From assembly GCA_002104905.1 (NCBI GenBank), contig MCFE01000020.1, forward strand, positions 124,001 through 188,000: 64,000 nucleotides of DNA. The letters run 5' to 3'. This DNA is from Basidiobolus meristosporus CBS 931.73. Lineage: Eukaryota; Basidiobolomycota; Basidiobolomycetes; Basidiobolales; Basidiobolaceae. A program made the position numbers and the translations under genes. The notes beneath the pieces are model-generated. The model was not told the origin of the DNA. It did not search any database and worked only from the letters and a program-made list of their open reading frames with translations. Numbering within the stretch: the first letter of the stretch is position 1; each line of letters starts with the position of its first letter. Below, piece by piece: positions 21,565-31,664 of the stretch.

Positions 21565-23090
21565 AATGAGTTTTTGCCTCAAGTGACTAATGTACTACGT
21601 GATATATTAGTAGAGCTAAGTGGCTTCTGAGAGCAATATACACAGGACTCATCCAGGCAACAGCTCCAAAGTATCAGACAGAGGGTAAGTGAATACCTTG
21701 AGGAATCAGATGGTGAGCTTCAGGAGGGAGAATACAGACCACAAGCAACATTGTCCAGATTGCACCAGCATGCCTTGCTGGATTCCCTACCATCACTTGC
21801 AACCACAGCACGCCAGCGCATGTCAGTCCAGAGCATGCCAACACCCTTTACCAAAATGCCCGCATCAAGTCAACACGCACGCTTCAGAGCAAAACCACAA
21901 GAACTTGCCAAACTGCTCAATTAGACACAAGTCCATTGGAGCGGACCAAGTTGTGTCAACATGCAGCATCACATCAAACTCAGCCAAGGGCCATCTCAAT
22001 GTGTCAAGGTGTGCCTGCATGTGCTGTTTGCCTGACCATCAGCGAGTTACTTCTGGTGGACTGACTGATGATGACCAACATGAAGTGCCTCAACCACCGG
22101 AGCCCTTAGCAAGTAAAAGAACACGTCAGTGTGTGGCACTACAGGCCGGTTCAACTGGTTCAGTTGGAGTGATTCAGTGTGGCCAAGCTGTAGCATTGCA
22201 CTCATCAACTAGGAGACAAAATACTGACTACAAATACACAAGTAGCCAAGATGATAGTCATCCAGGAAGTAGTATAGGTGTGCAAAGTGATTCACTACCA
22301 AATGCTTCAGTAGTAATCCCTGTGAGAAAAAAACCCAGGAGAAGATGATGCAATTGCTTTGAATTGCTCACATTTGTAATGATCCCAACAACCCATTTTT
22401 TTTGCAATCCAAATCAAGCCATTGCAAATCAGTGATCATCAAATTTTTGATATAAGTAATATCAAGGTCATCTCACATTTGAGACAGAACCCCTATAAAT
22501 AAACACCCTGCATATATATATGTCATCTGTAGTACCAGTGCAGCTATTAGATCTGTTTTGCACCTACACTATTGCTTGCATGCTAGTTATGACACCTTGT
22601 CCAATCACTAGGATCATGGATTTACTTGCTCAATGGGCAAAATAGGATATTTGATGGCAAATCAGGTAGCTTTTTAGTAGTCAATGAGCCAATTGGGGGC
22701 TGCCAGCTTCAGGATACTTTTAGACCAATTAACCACTGAGATACCGTCCAATTGGAGTGAGGGTAACCAAAATGATAAGTATCAGTGTAGTTTATAGTGT
22801 GATACACATTTATTTCCATTTACATTAATGAAAAATATCCAAATATTGGATTTTACCTGCCATAATAGCGGTATCCAATTGCGCACGTGATGCAAACATT
22901 ATGAGTTGGCGCAATCATCTGTGCCAACCTCATTGTGTCAGATTGTGCCATATTGTGCAAGATAGTCCCGCATAGTGCGTAATTGTCCAAGAACAATCCT
23001 GCCTTCTGGTAGCTATAATATTGCGCCCAATTGTTCTTTACAACCGCAGATTGCGCCACGCTCCCTGGCATGGTACGGTGGAACAAGTCT
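21565..23090 (+). repeat. Tandem duplication in H1, unit 2 (1526 bp)
   Basis: Near-identical to unit 1, ending at the true right end of H1. Scattered substitutions and short indels distinguish the units. Confidence 0.92.
21689..22348 (+). pseudogene. Duplicated C-terminal half of the H1 second gene
   Basis: Lies in tandem unit 2 and has no start region of its own. It ends with the same VVIPVRKKPRRR basic tail as 20222-20821. Small indels shift its frame in the middle relative to unit 1. Expression is unlikely. Confidence 0.7.
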
Positions 23091-24121
23091 ATTCCCTTAT
23101 TTTCTACTTCCCAATATCTCTACTACACTTATTTTAGTTTTATCCCATTTGTCTTACCTAATCAGTACTATCCAATAAGCTGGTTGACTATTACACCTGC
23201 TTACCTTGTTGCATAAGTTACCCCTCACTTTGTGTAAGATTACTAGCTATAGTTGCTTCTATAATAGGCAAGTACCTGTGCCAGTACCCGTGACACATGA
23301 TTGACCTGTGTAACCATCCCTACCATCTCCATACCTTATATGGTATCCCTATGTTACACAGGTTCCAGAGTACTGATTCCTGACTGGTTGGATGCGCTGT
23401 GCCTCTTAGAACCTTCTGGCACCTACCTAGAACATTCTTAGGTCATTCTGATGTCATTAAGATTTCTACTGATATCTGAAACCTTCTAGAACACCATGAG
23501 TAGTAATTACTTAGCCAGTAAGAAAAGTATATAAGGAAGGCTATCCCTCAAAAATTAATCATCATCCCTTTTATCAGTATTCCAACTTGTTGATTAGTGA
23601 GATCACTGCTACCTGCTGCCACCTGAACTTCCAACCCCAGACCACAGGACACTCCCAGGAAACCGTGCTGACAGCCAACTGACCTTGGAGGCACTACTTG
23701 TGAGGAATTCACAGAGTAGGTATCTTTTATTATATTTGATTCTTTCCCTAGTTTGTTCTTGTACAGGCAAAGATACTTTTCTGTCTTTATAACTATTGAC
23801 CACAGCTGCATTCTTATCAAGTCCCTGCTGGTGGAGTTTACAGTTGCTTTGACTTTGGAAGCTTTAGTACATTGTCACTTCAAAGGATGCTGAACCCAGC
23901 ACATACTTTTGTTAAGACACCAATTAAGTTGGGGATTGTAGCTCAATAGCTTTCCCTTGACAAGCTTGTGGCTTTGTTCCCCATCACATTAGATTAGAGA
24001 CAGAACCCAAGTATTCCTAGCAAGCTTTTGGAAGAGGTTATTGCACCCAGTAAACACCCCACACACAAAACACTTGAGAAGTGTTGGATGTATCTCTCCC
24101 TTGGACCTATACACCACCAAA
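23091..24121 (+). repeat. Gypsy-B1 5' LTR, remainder
   Basis: Continues from 18650 with ATTCCCTTATTTTCTACTTCCC and ends ...TATACACCACCAAA. It has the TATA box (AGTATATAAGG), the CArG box and the CACTTGAGAAGTG U5 block shared by all B LTRs. Confidence 0.9.
23334..23343. promoter_or_regulatory. CArG box in gypsy-B1 LTR
   Basis: CCTTATATGG, a variant that still fits CC(A/T)6GG at the conserved LTR position. Confidence 0.45.
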
Positions 24122-24125
24122 TATT

Positions 24126-24142
24126 TAGCACCCAATGTGAGG
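24126..24142 (+). other. Primer-binding site, gypsy-B1
   Basis: TAGCACCCAATGTGAGG, four bases after the LTR. The gypsy-B2 copy starts TGG at this position, as expected for pairing with a tRNA 3' CCA end. The primer tRNA is not identified. Confidence 0.6.
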
Positions 24143-24231
24143 GGTTCATACAAGCTCCCTAGAACCCAACAAGAGTTACCTGATGATTTGAACTGTTGTC
24201 CACTTATTGAAAAGAGACTACCAGTATTAAC

Positions 24232-25479
24232 ATGATTACAACACCAACCTACCTGCCCAAGATGAACTCTATGCCATTACAACTCTCACATGGAGCCCCA
24301 CAGTTTGATGGAAAGAACATGGAAAGCTTCATATTCAAATGGGAGAAGCTCTGCAAGATGTGCAGCCTATCTGAGCAAGAAATGGCTGAAGACTACCCTT
24401 ACTACTGCACCAATGATATTACCACTGAGCTTCTCAGACATGGAGACATTCTCACTGACTGGGCCTTAATGAAGACATACCTACAGACCAAGTATGGTAG
24501 ACCCCAGATATACTATGGAATTGAAGACCTCCGACACTTTGGAAGCACTGGACTTTCCAAGCTACCACTTGCAGAGTTCATTCAACAGTATGAAGATATG
24601 GCCAAGCCACTCCTAGAGTCCCAGGCTATAACTGAGTTTACCATGACACTTTACCTTGCACAAGGGCTTCCTCAGGACTTGGCAAGGAAAGTTGACTTAC
24701 ATGCAGCCAAGTATGACAAGTCTGGCATTCCTTGCTTTGCAGAGATGAAATGTGTTCTCCTAGAGGCAAAGCAAACTTCCACCTTTATGAGACTCCTGAC
24801 ATCTAATCTGCCAGACCAGTCAACCAAGGAGCCAAGGAGTGCTTTTGCTGACAATCAGATCTACACTACCAAAAGAATTGACCAACATTCTGAACAGCTA
24901 CAAAAGCTAGCCCTCAAGATTAATGGCTCAGCTGAGGTTGTTACTAAGGGCCAAAGACCTTGCCCAGACACTGCATCTGGTGTGACTCTACTCAACATGC
25001 CAGACAAGAATGCTCAGAGCTTAGTCAGCTATGCAGAGAAGGAGCAGTAGAGTTTGATGCTGATGGAATGCTTGCTGACAAGGAAGGAAGAAGGATTCCC
25101 ACTAATTTCCAAAGAGGAGGGATGAGAGCCCTTTTCCAGAAATCTGACTCAGCAACCAGAAAGATTACTGTTGATGCACCTACTGGGACTCATACAGTGA
25201 ATCCAAGCAACCCTGACCACTAACAATACAAAGTTGATGCCTTTGCTACCAAAAGACACCTCCCTGAAGAACCTGCCAAGCCCATCCTTATTTAAAGAAC
25301 CTGAAGTTGTTATTGACAAGAGGCCTAGTATGCTGCCCACTCAAGATCCATTGCCTCACTTTCAGATGACCTCAAAGATAGCAAGCTACTCAAGCCCTCA
25401 ACTGATTACTGAGGAAGCTGCTGAAGCAGAACCTCACTTTGTGGGTTGGAGAAATCACGAGTGTATCCCCATCTGTTAG
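24232..25479 (+). pseudogene. Gypsy-B1 gag
   Basis: Capsid gene. The frame 24232-25050 reads MITTPTYLPKMNSMPLQLSH, then FDGKNMESFIFKWEKLCKMC and FIQQYEDMAKPLLESQAITE. A frame change near 24950 moves into the nucleocapsid with a zinc knuckle CX2CX4HX4C (CIWCDSTQHARQEC). Further changes and a TAA at 25221-25223 follow. The same protein is present in gypsy-B2. Confidence 0.85.
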
Positions 25480-25528
25480 GAGGACCTTTGATGAGCAGCT
25501 TAGGGCAAGATGACAAGCTGTTGAACAA

Positions 25529-27512
25529 ATGGACACCCATATAATTCAGACAAATCATGAAGACCACCAAAAGGATGACAACACTACTGATTATAAGACC
25601 TTTTATTCAGTTGCAACTGCTGTGGTGAAAGGGTATATATATGATGACCCTGTTGACTGCCATATTGACAGTGGCTCAGAGATTTGTGTTATACCACTAG
25701 ACTTCTGGAAGACACTTAGAAGCAAGGAGCTACTACCTGTTGATAGAGATATTGGATGAAACATGACTGATGCAAACTCAGGATCTAGTCCACTCTATGG
25801 TGTAGTGCACAAGTTCCCTATTGAGGTACAAGGAATCAAGGTCTGGCTTCCCCTCTTCATCTGCCAGAGGGCAAACTTTGACCTTCTGCTATGTAGACCA
25901 TGGGAAACCAGTACCAAGGCTACAACTACCAACTATTCCAATGGGTCAGTATGGTACACCATGCAAGGATTCAACCCAGTACTACACTCAGCCTTCTGTG
26001 GTGTAACACCCAACAATAAGAGGACAAATACTGCTTGCCAGAAGACACATCTTGTTATAGAAGAAGATGAGGAGCCTGACAATATACACCCCAACATTTG
26101 GAGCTGCTCATTAGGTATACAGGAGCAGACAGCTATGGTTCAAACAAAATATAAGACAGTAGAACAGAAGATTAGACCATCACTTACCCCTTTGACTGAT
26201 GGATCTCAACCTGCTGATTGCATTAGACCACCAGAAGAAACACGAGAAGATATACAACTTACACCTGAGAGACTTAAGCAACTTATCATTGGTAATGGAA
26301 ACCTACCATCAGAGGAGATACCATTATTTAAAGAGACCTTGAAAAGGCATGATAAGGTCTTCTCATATAATGACAAGGAGATGGGACTCTTAAAGACATT
26401 GGTTGAAAAACCTATCAAGATTCATACAGTGCCCCACTCACCCTGGCCATCTAAGCCTTACCCACTGCCCAGAGGACTCCAAGCCAATGTGTATGACCTA
26501 CTTAAGAAGAAGATAGAAGCTGGTATCCTAGAACCTTGCCATGGACCCTATGCTAACAGATGGTTTGTACAAAAAAGAAGAATGGAAAGCTCTGATTCAT
26601 TCAAGAAATGCAACCTGCAAATGCTGTCACTATCAAAGATGCTGCTATACCTCCATCTATTGAAGACTTTGCAGAAAGCTTTAGTGGCCACTCCATCTAT
26701 TCAACATACAATCTCTTCTCAGGATATGACCAGATTCCCCTTGATGAGACATCAAGAGATATGTTTGCACAACAGACACCATTTGGACTTTTAAGGATGG
26801 CAAGACTCAGCCAAGGGGTTACAAACTCTGCGGCTCAGTTCCAGAGATGCATGGTGAATGTGATGTACCAGTTTATATCTGAGAAACTTGCTGTCTTTGT
26901 TGATGACATTGGCATCAAAGGACCAAAAACCCAGGACACCACTGAAGTTATGTCTGGGGTAAGAAAGCTTGTCTATGACCATATTTGAGACAATGATGCC
27001 ATATTAGGAGCCATTGAAGAAGCTGGACTCACCATTAGTGGTGAGAAAAGCAGCTTTGGTGTATCAGAGATATCCATTGTTGGACAAAAATGCAACACCT
27101 TTGGTGGTTCACCTGGAGACTCCAAGACACAAGAGATATGCAACTAGCCTACCCCCACAAATCCAACACAAGTTTGTGGCTTTGTAGCAGCTTGTGGGTT
27201 CTTTAGGATCTGGATCCCAAGATTCTCTGAGATAGCAGAACCAATCTACTGACTACAGAGAAAGAATACCCCATTTATCTGGGGAGAAAAGCAAGAAGAA
27301 GCCATGCAATTACTGAAAGAGGCCTTGGTATCTCCACCAGTTCTAAGACCTCTTGACTATCAGAACACTCAATGCCCACCTATTTTGACAGTGGATGTAA
27401 GCCCTATAGGAGCTGGGGCACTACTTGGCCAAGATGATGAAGATGGCAACTGCTATGCCTGCAGATATGAGAGGTGCCTATTCTCTCCTAGAGAACAAAG
27501 ATACGCACAGAT
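25529..27512 (+). pseudogene. Gypsy-B1 protease, RT and start of RNase H
   Basis: Protease site CHIDSGSEICVIP (DSG) at about 25660-25700. RT begins near PLPRGLQANVYDLLKKKIEA; a frame change occurs near 26575; RT continues YNLFSGYDQIPLDETSRDMF, RLSQGVTNSAAQFQR and AVFVDDIGIKGP, where FVDD is the catalytic box. A TGA at 25757-25759 and a TAG at 27145-27147 replace Trp codons. RNase H starts TVDVSPIGAGALLG and is cut at 27512. The FVDDIGIKGP form resembles gypsy elements of agaricomycete fungi (from memory). Confidence 0.88.
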
Positions 27513-27785
27513 CCAATCCAGATCAGCCACCAGGATCCCATTTAGAGACCATCATAATACCAGCAGCTTGGAATTAGTGACCCTCCTTACAATCTTATAA
27601 TGGGATCATGGTGGTGTTTTGCCAATTTTATAACCAAATAAAGGGATAAACTTGACAATATTTTATTGATGCTGCGACAATATTTGCATGGTATTGCTGT
27701 GGTCTTTTAGCACTCTATACCTATTTTAGGTGGATCCAGTTGGCCAGGACATCCAAATGCCTTAAATGGCAAGAAAATTGATGGT
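27511..27785. repeat. Terminal region of CACTA-3 (truncated)
   Basis: ATCCAATCCAGATCAGCCACC onward matches the reverse complement of 16105-16305. The start abuts gypsy-B1 RNase H, so the first ~35 terminal bases are absent. Confidence 0.8.
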
Positions 27786-27789
27786 ATTT

Positions 27790-29923
27790 TGATGCTGACC
27801 TCCATGTGCCAACTCATCATATCCATGATGGACTTAAAGGTTATATTCTTGAGGAGATTGGGATTTGGTAGTACCTGCTACTTGACTAGTCTTCCTATCT
27901 CCCCTCACATTGGCTCCATAGGAAACTCCCAAAAGGTGAAGCAAGGCCCAATATTCTCCACACACCTTGCAAGATGGAGTAGAGAGTTGATATAGTAGTG
28001 GCAGAGATCTACATGTTCAGCTTTATGTTTGTATTATAGCTGCTCAAATCCCACCACAAGCTCCTCACGCAACAGCTGCAGATATGCCAAGTTGGCATTG
28101 GTGATCCGCTTCTTGATAAATATTCCTTCATTGTCCACATATGACTCCCAATGCTCCCAATGTACTCTGGGGAGGAAATGGCTTCAGAATGCCACTTGAA
28201 TAAATACATATCCAGTTCATCCAGTCTTTGCGTTTGTATTGTTGCATATGCATGTGAATATTAATTGGAACCTGTGGGAAGTACTTAGGGCAGCAGATAC
28301 TCTGTGATATCTTGCCAGATCTTTCAAATTTCTCTGGTGTATCAAAGGACTCATTTAGCTTGATATGACCAATGTACAACTTGGTCATTAGTAAAGGGAT
28401 ATTATTGAAAAGCAAATGCATTGCTCCCAGTGGGAAGCTTTTGCTTCAACATATACCCTCTATCTTAAGTATCTCTGGTTTCCAACTGATTCCAAGTTCC
28501 AGCCAATGGCTTATAGCTTGCCAACTTTGCTGCAATTGCATGCTTACTTCTGTATGTTCTCTCCATGGAAAGACAATGTTCTTAGTGCTGGTGTTTGGGT
28601 AATTATAATGTGTGTGAGTTATGGAGTAAATCCCCTGGATCTCACACATTGGACAGCAATACCATGCATTGTGCCTGGAAAAACCTGCTATCTTGCTGAT
28701 GCCTGGGGTATCTCCAATGCAGATAATAATATGTGCTTTTACATGATGGCTATTTTCTGTTATCCCACTGGAAAGCATACAAGATTCATCAAGCAATGGA
28801 TACAGGTAGCTATTCAGGTTGGATGGTATTTAGGCCCAGAAACCTGTGAGTACCATCAGATTATTGCTCTGATACTGTAAGATGGGCAGCAGATTCAGAT
28901 TGAGGAGAATCAGTGGCCAGCAGGATTTGATGGTAGAGTGCTTGTTGAATGAGAATCCATCAAGTGCTAAAGCAAAGGCATGGTCATGCATACCTTCAAA
29001 GTGGGTCTTGCCTCTTAGCTGTTTGTAATGTTTGCCATCAAATATATTGGATATGTTTGCACTTGATTGATTTTGAGTGCGGTACTGTATAGCTTTGCAA
29101 TACTTGTTGGACTGCATCAGCTTCCTCAGATGGGGTATGACTGAAATATATCCAGAGTGTAAACAATGTTTTCCCTCAATGGTGGGGGATTTGTGACAAT
29201 TTGGACATGTTAAAATGATAGCATTTTTGGATGCAAATGCCATGCAACTGTCAGCAAATGCTGGATTCAGGATAGTCTCGGGATCATATGTTGCCAGCCA
29301 CATGATGGTTATCCACTTGTACCATGTACATGGTAAGTTGCATCCTGGTACACTTTTGGCAAGAAGTATTAATAAATTCTCAAAGCCCCATTACTGATAT
29401 TAGTGGAAATGCACCACTTCTCTAGCCACAACATTACATCATTCACCAGTAGATGGATTACTGGGCTCACTTAGCTCCACAAACTATCCTTGGCATTAGT
29501 TTCAGCAAGTGTTGTCTCATTGCATATGGGGATTTGAGTGGGCTCATATGTAGTTCTATTGTTAGGGGAGATAGGCTCAAATCCATCAGTGAACCTTCTT
29601 TGTCAAAGCTATCACTCTGTGTGCCATATACAGAAGGCTGAGGTGAGCCTAAAGGCATCACAAACTCACCTGACTCAGTTTGCACAGGGTGACAAAGACA
29701 GCAAGGTGCTAATATAGTAGTATCCACTGGCTGGTAAAGATAATGCTGGTACAGTAGTGACTAATGAATGGTCAAATATGACTTGGGAGGCAAAACACTG
29801 GCCATGATCCTTATAATACATCCTATGCTGTCTGTGTGCATCATGGCTGAGAGGCTTGCCACAATAGCCACATGGTCTTTTTTCTCTTCTCTTACAGCAT
29901 TGATTCAAAGCAGTCTTGTCCAT
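27790..29923 (-). pseudogene. CACTA-3 tnp2 transposase
   Basis: Best-preserved middle of tnp2 in the window. From the start at 29923: RPCGYCGKPLSHDAHRQH zinc motif, frame change near 29720, then 28830-29303 with ATYDPETILNPAFADSCMAF, CPNCHKSP, LALDGFSFNKH and WPLILLNLNLLPILQYQSNN uninterrupted. 28446-28796 has IGDTPGISKIAGFSRHNAWY with CCPMC, and 28128-28421 has MNWICIYSSGILKPF. The GPCFTFWEFP-type block near 27920-27980 is the last homology. The ~700 bases that follow in CACTA-2 are deleted, so this copy lacks the C-terminus as well as having frame breaks. Confidence 0.87.
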
Positions 29924-30159
29924 GGGGCAAACAGTTTGACGTTCAACAATGTAACACCATTATATCACTTTTTGGTCAATACTCACGTGAACTTAAGACA
30001 GTCTTGAATTTGAGATATTGCACCATCATGAGTGTAAGATTCAATGATGACCTACTATAGTATGCATTATAAATAAAGCTGTGACACCACATATACATGC
30101 ATATGTAACACTATTTCCCCTTTGGTTTGACTCATTTCTATATATGTACTGCCAAAAAA
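29924..30159. promoter_or_regulatory. Divergent intergenic region of CACTA-3
   Basis: Counterpart of 9357-9577 between the divergent tnp2 and ORF-A genes. No recognised box. Confidence 0.35.
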
Positions 30160-30169
30160 TAAAGCAAAG

Positions 30170-30535
30170 TTGTCTGGTTCCTACTCAAACCCCACTGTTG
30201 ATGGCAACAGAAGAAGGCAAGTGGCCATTATAACATCACCACCGCCCATATTAGCAAGCATGTTGTCAGCTCACACCAAAGCATTAATGAAGCAATTAAG
30301 TGCAGTGGCTAATAGGATATATGCAATGGCCCAGAGAAATCAGGAAATAGTCCAGAAACAGGATGAGTGGATAATACGTGTAGAGCAAGCAATATCTGTT
30401 ATGAACAGACACAAGGCAGGAGGAAAAGCTAGGCATGGCAGGAAAGGACTTGGGTGTGGATCATCAAGACAAGGCAGGATTCAAGGCAAGGGTGTTTATT
30501 CAAGACCTGGGTTTATCAGACTGAGGAATACTTAA
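30170..30535 (+). pseudogene. CACTA-3 ORF-A start, fused to LTR-E sequence
   Basis: Open frame of 121 codons. Residues 1 to about 75 (SGSYSNPTVDGNRRRQVAII ... QEIVQKQDEWIIRVEQAI) are the ORF-A N-terminus; a predicted helix/coil stretch is plausible. From 30397 the frame runs by chance into solo LTR-E, so the Gly/Arg-rich tail is not element protein. A 2-base insertion relative to CACTA-2 displaces the upstream ATG (near 30147). Confidence 0.7.
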
Positions 30536-30916
30536 GGGGGGATAGGACTATATATACTTTTTGGTGATACTGATGCCAAGAGATATTGGCTAATACTAAT
30601 GGGGTTGTGGGGTGAGGCACAGGAATGTGCTGGGGATAATAATATAGAAGGCAAGGCACTGAGACAGGATGGGGAAATGGATTGGGTCACCTGATCATGT
30701 AACCAAGTCATGTGACCTGGTATTTCCATATATGGTACTGGACTATGAAAAATACAATGGGAAGCTTCCATGTAATGTTTCATTGTGTAACAAGGGTTTG
30801 GAATGGTGAGGAACTTTCTGCAAGGTGGTTCAAGGTTCCAGAAGGAATCTCTTAGAAATTGAGCTAGGAAGATGAAACTTGGCATGTGTGTTCATGGTTG
30901 TCATGTGATCATGACA
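30397..30916 (+). repeat. Solo LTR-E (family seen only here)
   Basis: 520 bp with TG...CA ends (TGTTATGA / TCATGACA) and a perfect 5-bp TSD ATATC (30392-30396, 30917-30921). Comparison with CACTA-2 ORF-A shows the uninterrupted site. It contains CTATATATAC (~30549-30558) and a CArG box (30726-30735). No internal region of this family is present. Orientation is a guess. Confidence 0.85.
30726..30735. promoter_or_regulatory. CArG box in LTR-E
   Basis: CCATATATGG, the same core as in the gypsy-B LTRs, in a different LTR family. Confidence 0.45.
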
Positions 30917-31189
30917 ATATCCCAGGTAGAGAAAGCTGCATCTTTGCTGCAAAGAAGGAAATCAAATAGCTGAATGTCATAGCCAAGAACTAAGACATTT
31001 CTCAATGTAACAGCAAAGGAACTCCATGCAGTCTTTGAGGCACAACAACAGTGCCCAAAGATAAAGCCCACAGAAAAACCTATTGCAGTGTGGGAGGGAG
31101 ACAATGCGGTGATTATACCAAGACCTAAAAATCAAGACATCAAAGATCTGTGAAGCTGTTGAGTACAATAATGAAGAGTGGGTTAATAT

Positions 31190-31557
31190 TGTTACAAGTC
31201 TTGGTTTAAGAGTTGTAGAGGAATAGGGAGTTTAGCTAGTATTGTATTCACTAAAACCTGAACTGATTTTTATTGAGGTTCCAGCAGCTCCTTATATACA
31301 TTTTACCCAATCAATTGCTGACTAATTGTATTTCCTAATGTAGGCTGCGGCTGATGACTCATTTGATTGCATCATCATCACCCAATAAGATCCTACTTAA
31401 TATAATTATTTCCGTCTGATAAGGATCTGCTGATTCATTTGCTGACTAATGCTACTGATTTCATAGATAATACTGATATACTGATAACCTAAACTTAAAC
31501 TAATTGATTTGACTAAAAACTGATCTAACTTAAACATTCAAGCAGCAGATCATAACA
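31190..31557 (-). repeat. 3' LTR of gypsy-C
   Basis: 368 bp, TGTTACAAGTCTTGG ... GATCATAACA; pairs with 35726-36092. Confidence 0.94.
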
Positions 31558-31664
31558 TTCACCCCTACTAAAGCTGAGAGGGTTCTCCTGAATCTATTTT
31601 CTTGTGATACCAATATCTTGATGGTTCAGTATTATCAGCAAGTCTTGCAAGCTTGAGTCTGTCC

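Larger units (their letters stand above)
18651..23090. mobile_element. Harbinger H1, inserted in a gypsy-B LTR
   Basis: 4.4 kb, ends AGACTTGTTCC / GGAACAAGTCT, TSD ATT (18648-18650, 23091-23093); removing it restores the LTR. It carries a DDE transposase on the minus strand and a second gene on the plus strand, the usual PIF/Harbinger pair. Its 3' part is tandemly doubled (20036-21564 and 21565-23090). Beyond the terminal 11 bases the two ends differ: the left resembles the MITE, the right resembles H0. Confidence 0.88.
18608..27512 (+). mobile_element. Gypsy-B1 retrotransposon, LTR split by H1, 3' end lost
   Basis: 5' LTR 18608-18650 plus 23091-24121, primer site near 24126, gag, zinc knuckle, protease, RT and part of RNase H to 27512, where CACTA-3 sequence begins. 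Domain order is Ty3/gypsy. The left flank CCGC (18604-18607) is the expected 4-bp TSD half. The coding region has at least three frame changes and several nonsense codons. Confidence 0.88.

Noticed and set aside
30397-30535. Gly/Arg-rich RNA-binding tail of the 121-codon frame
   Set aside because: The segment lies within solo LTR-E bounded by a perfect TSD, so the coding appearance is accidental.
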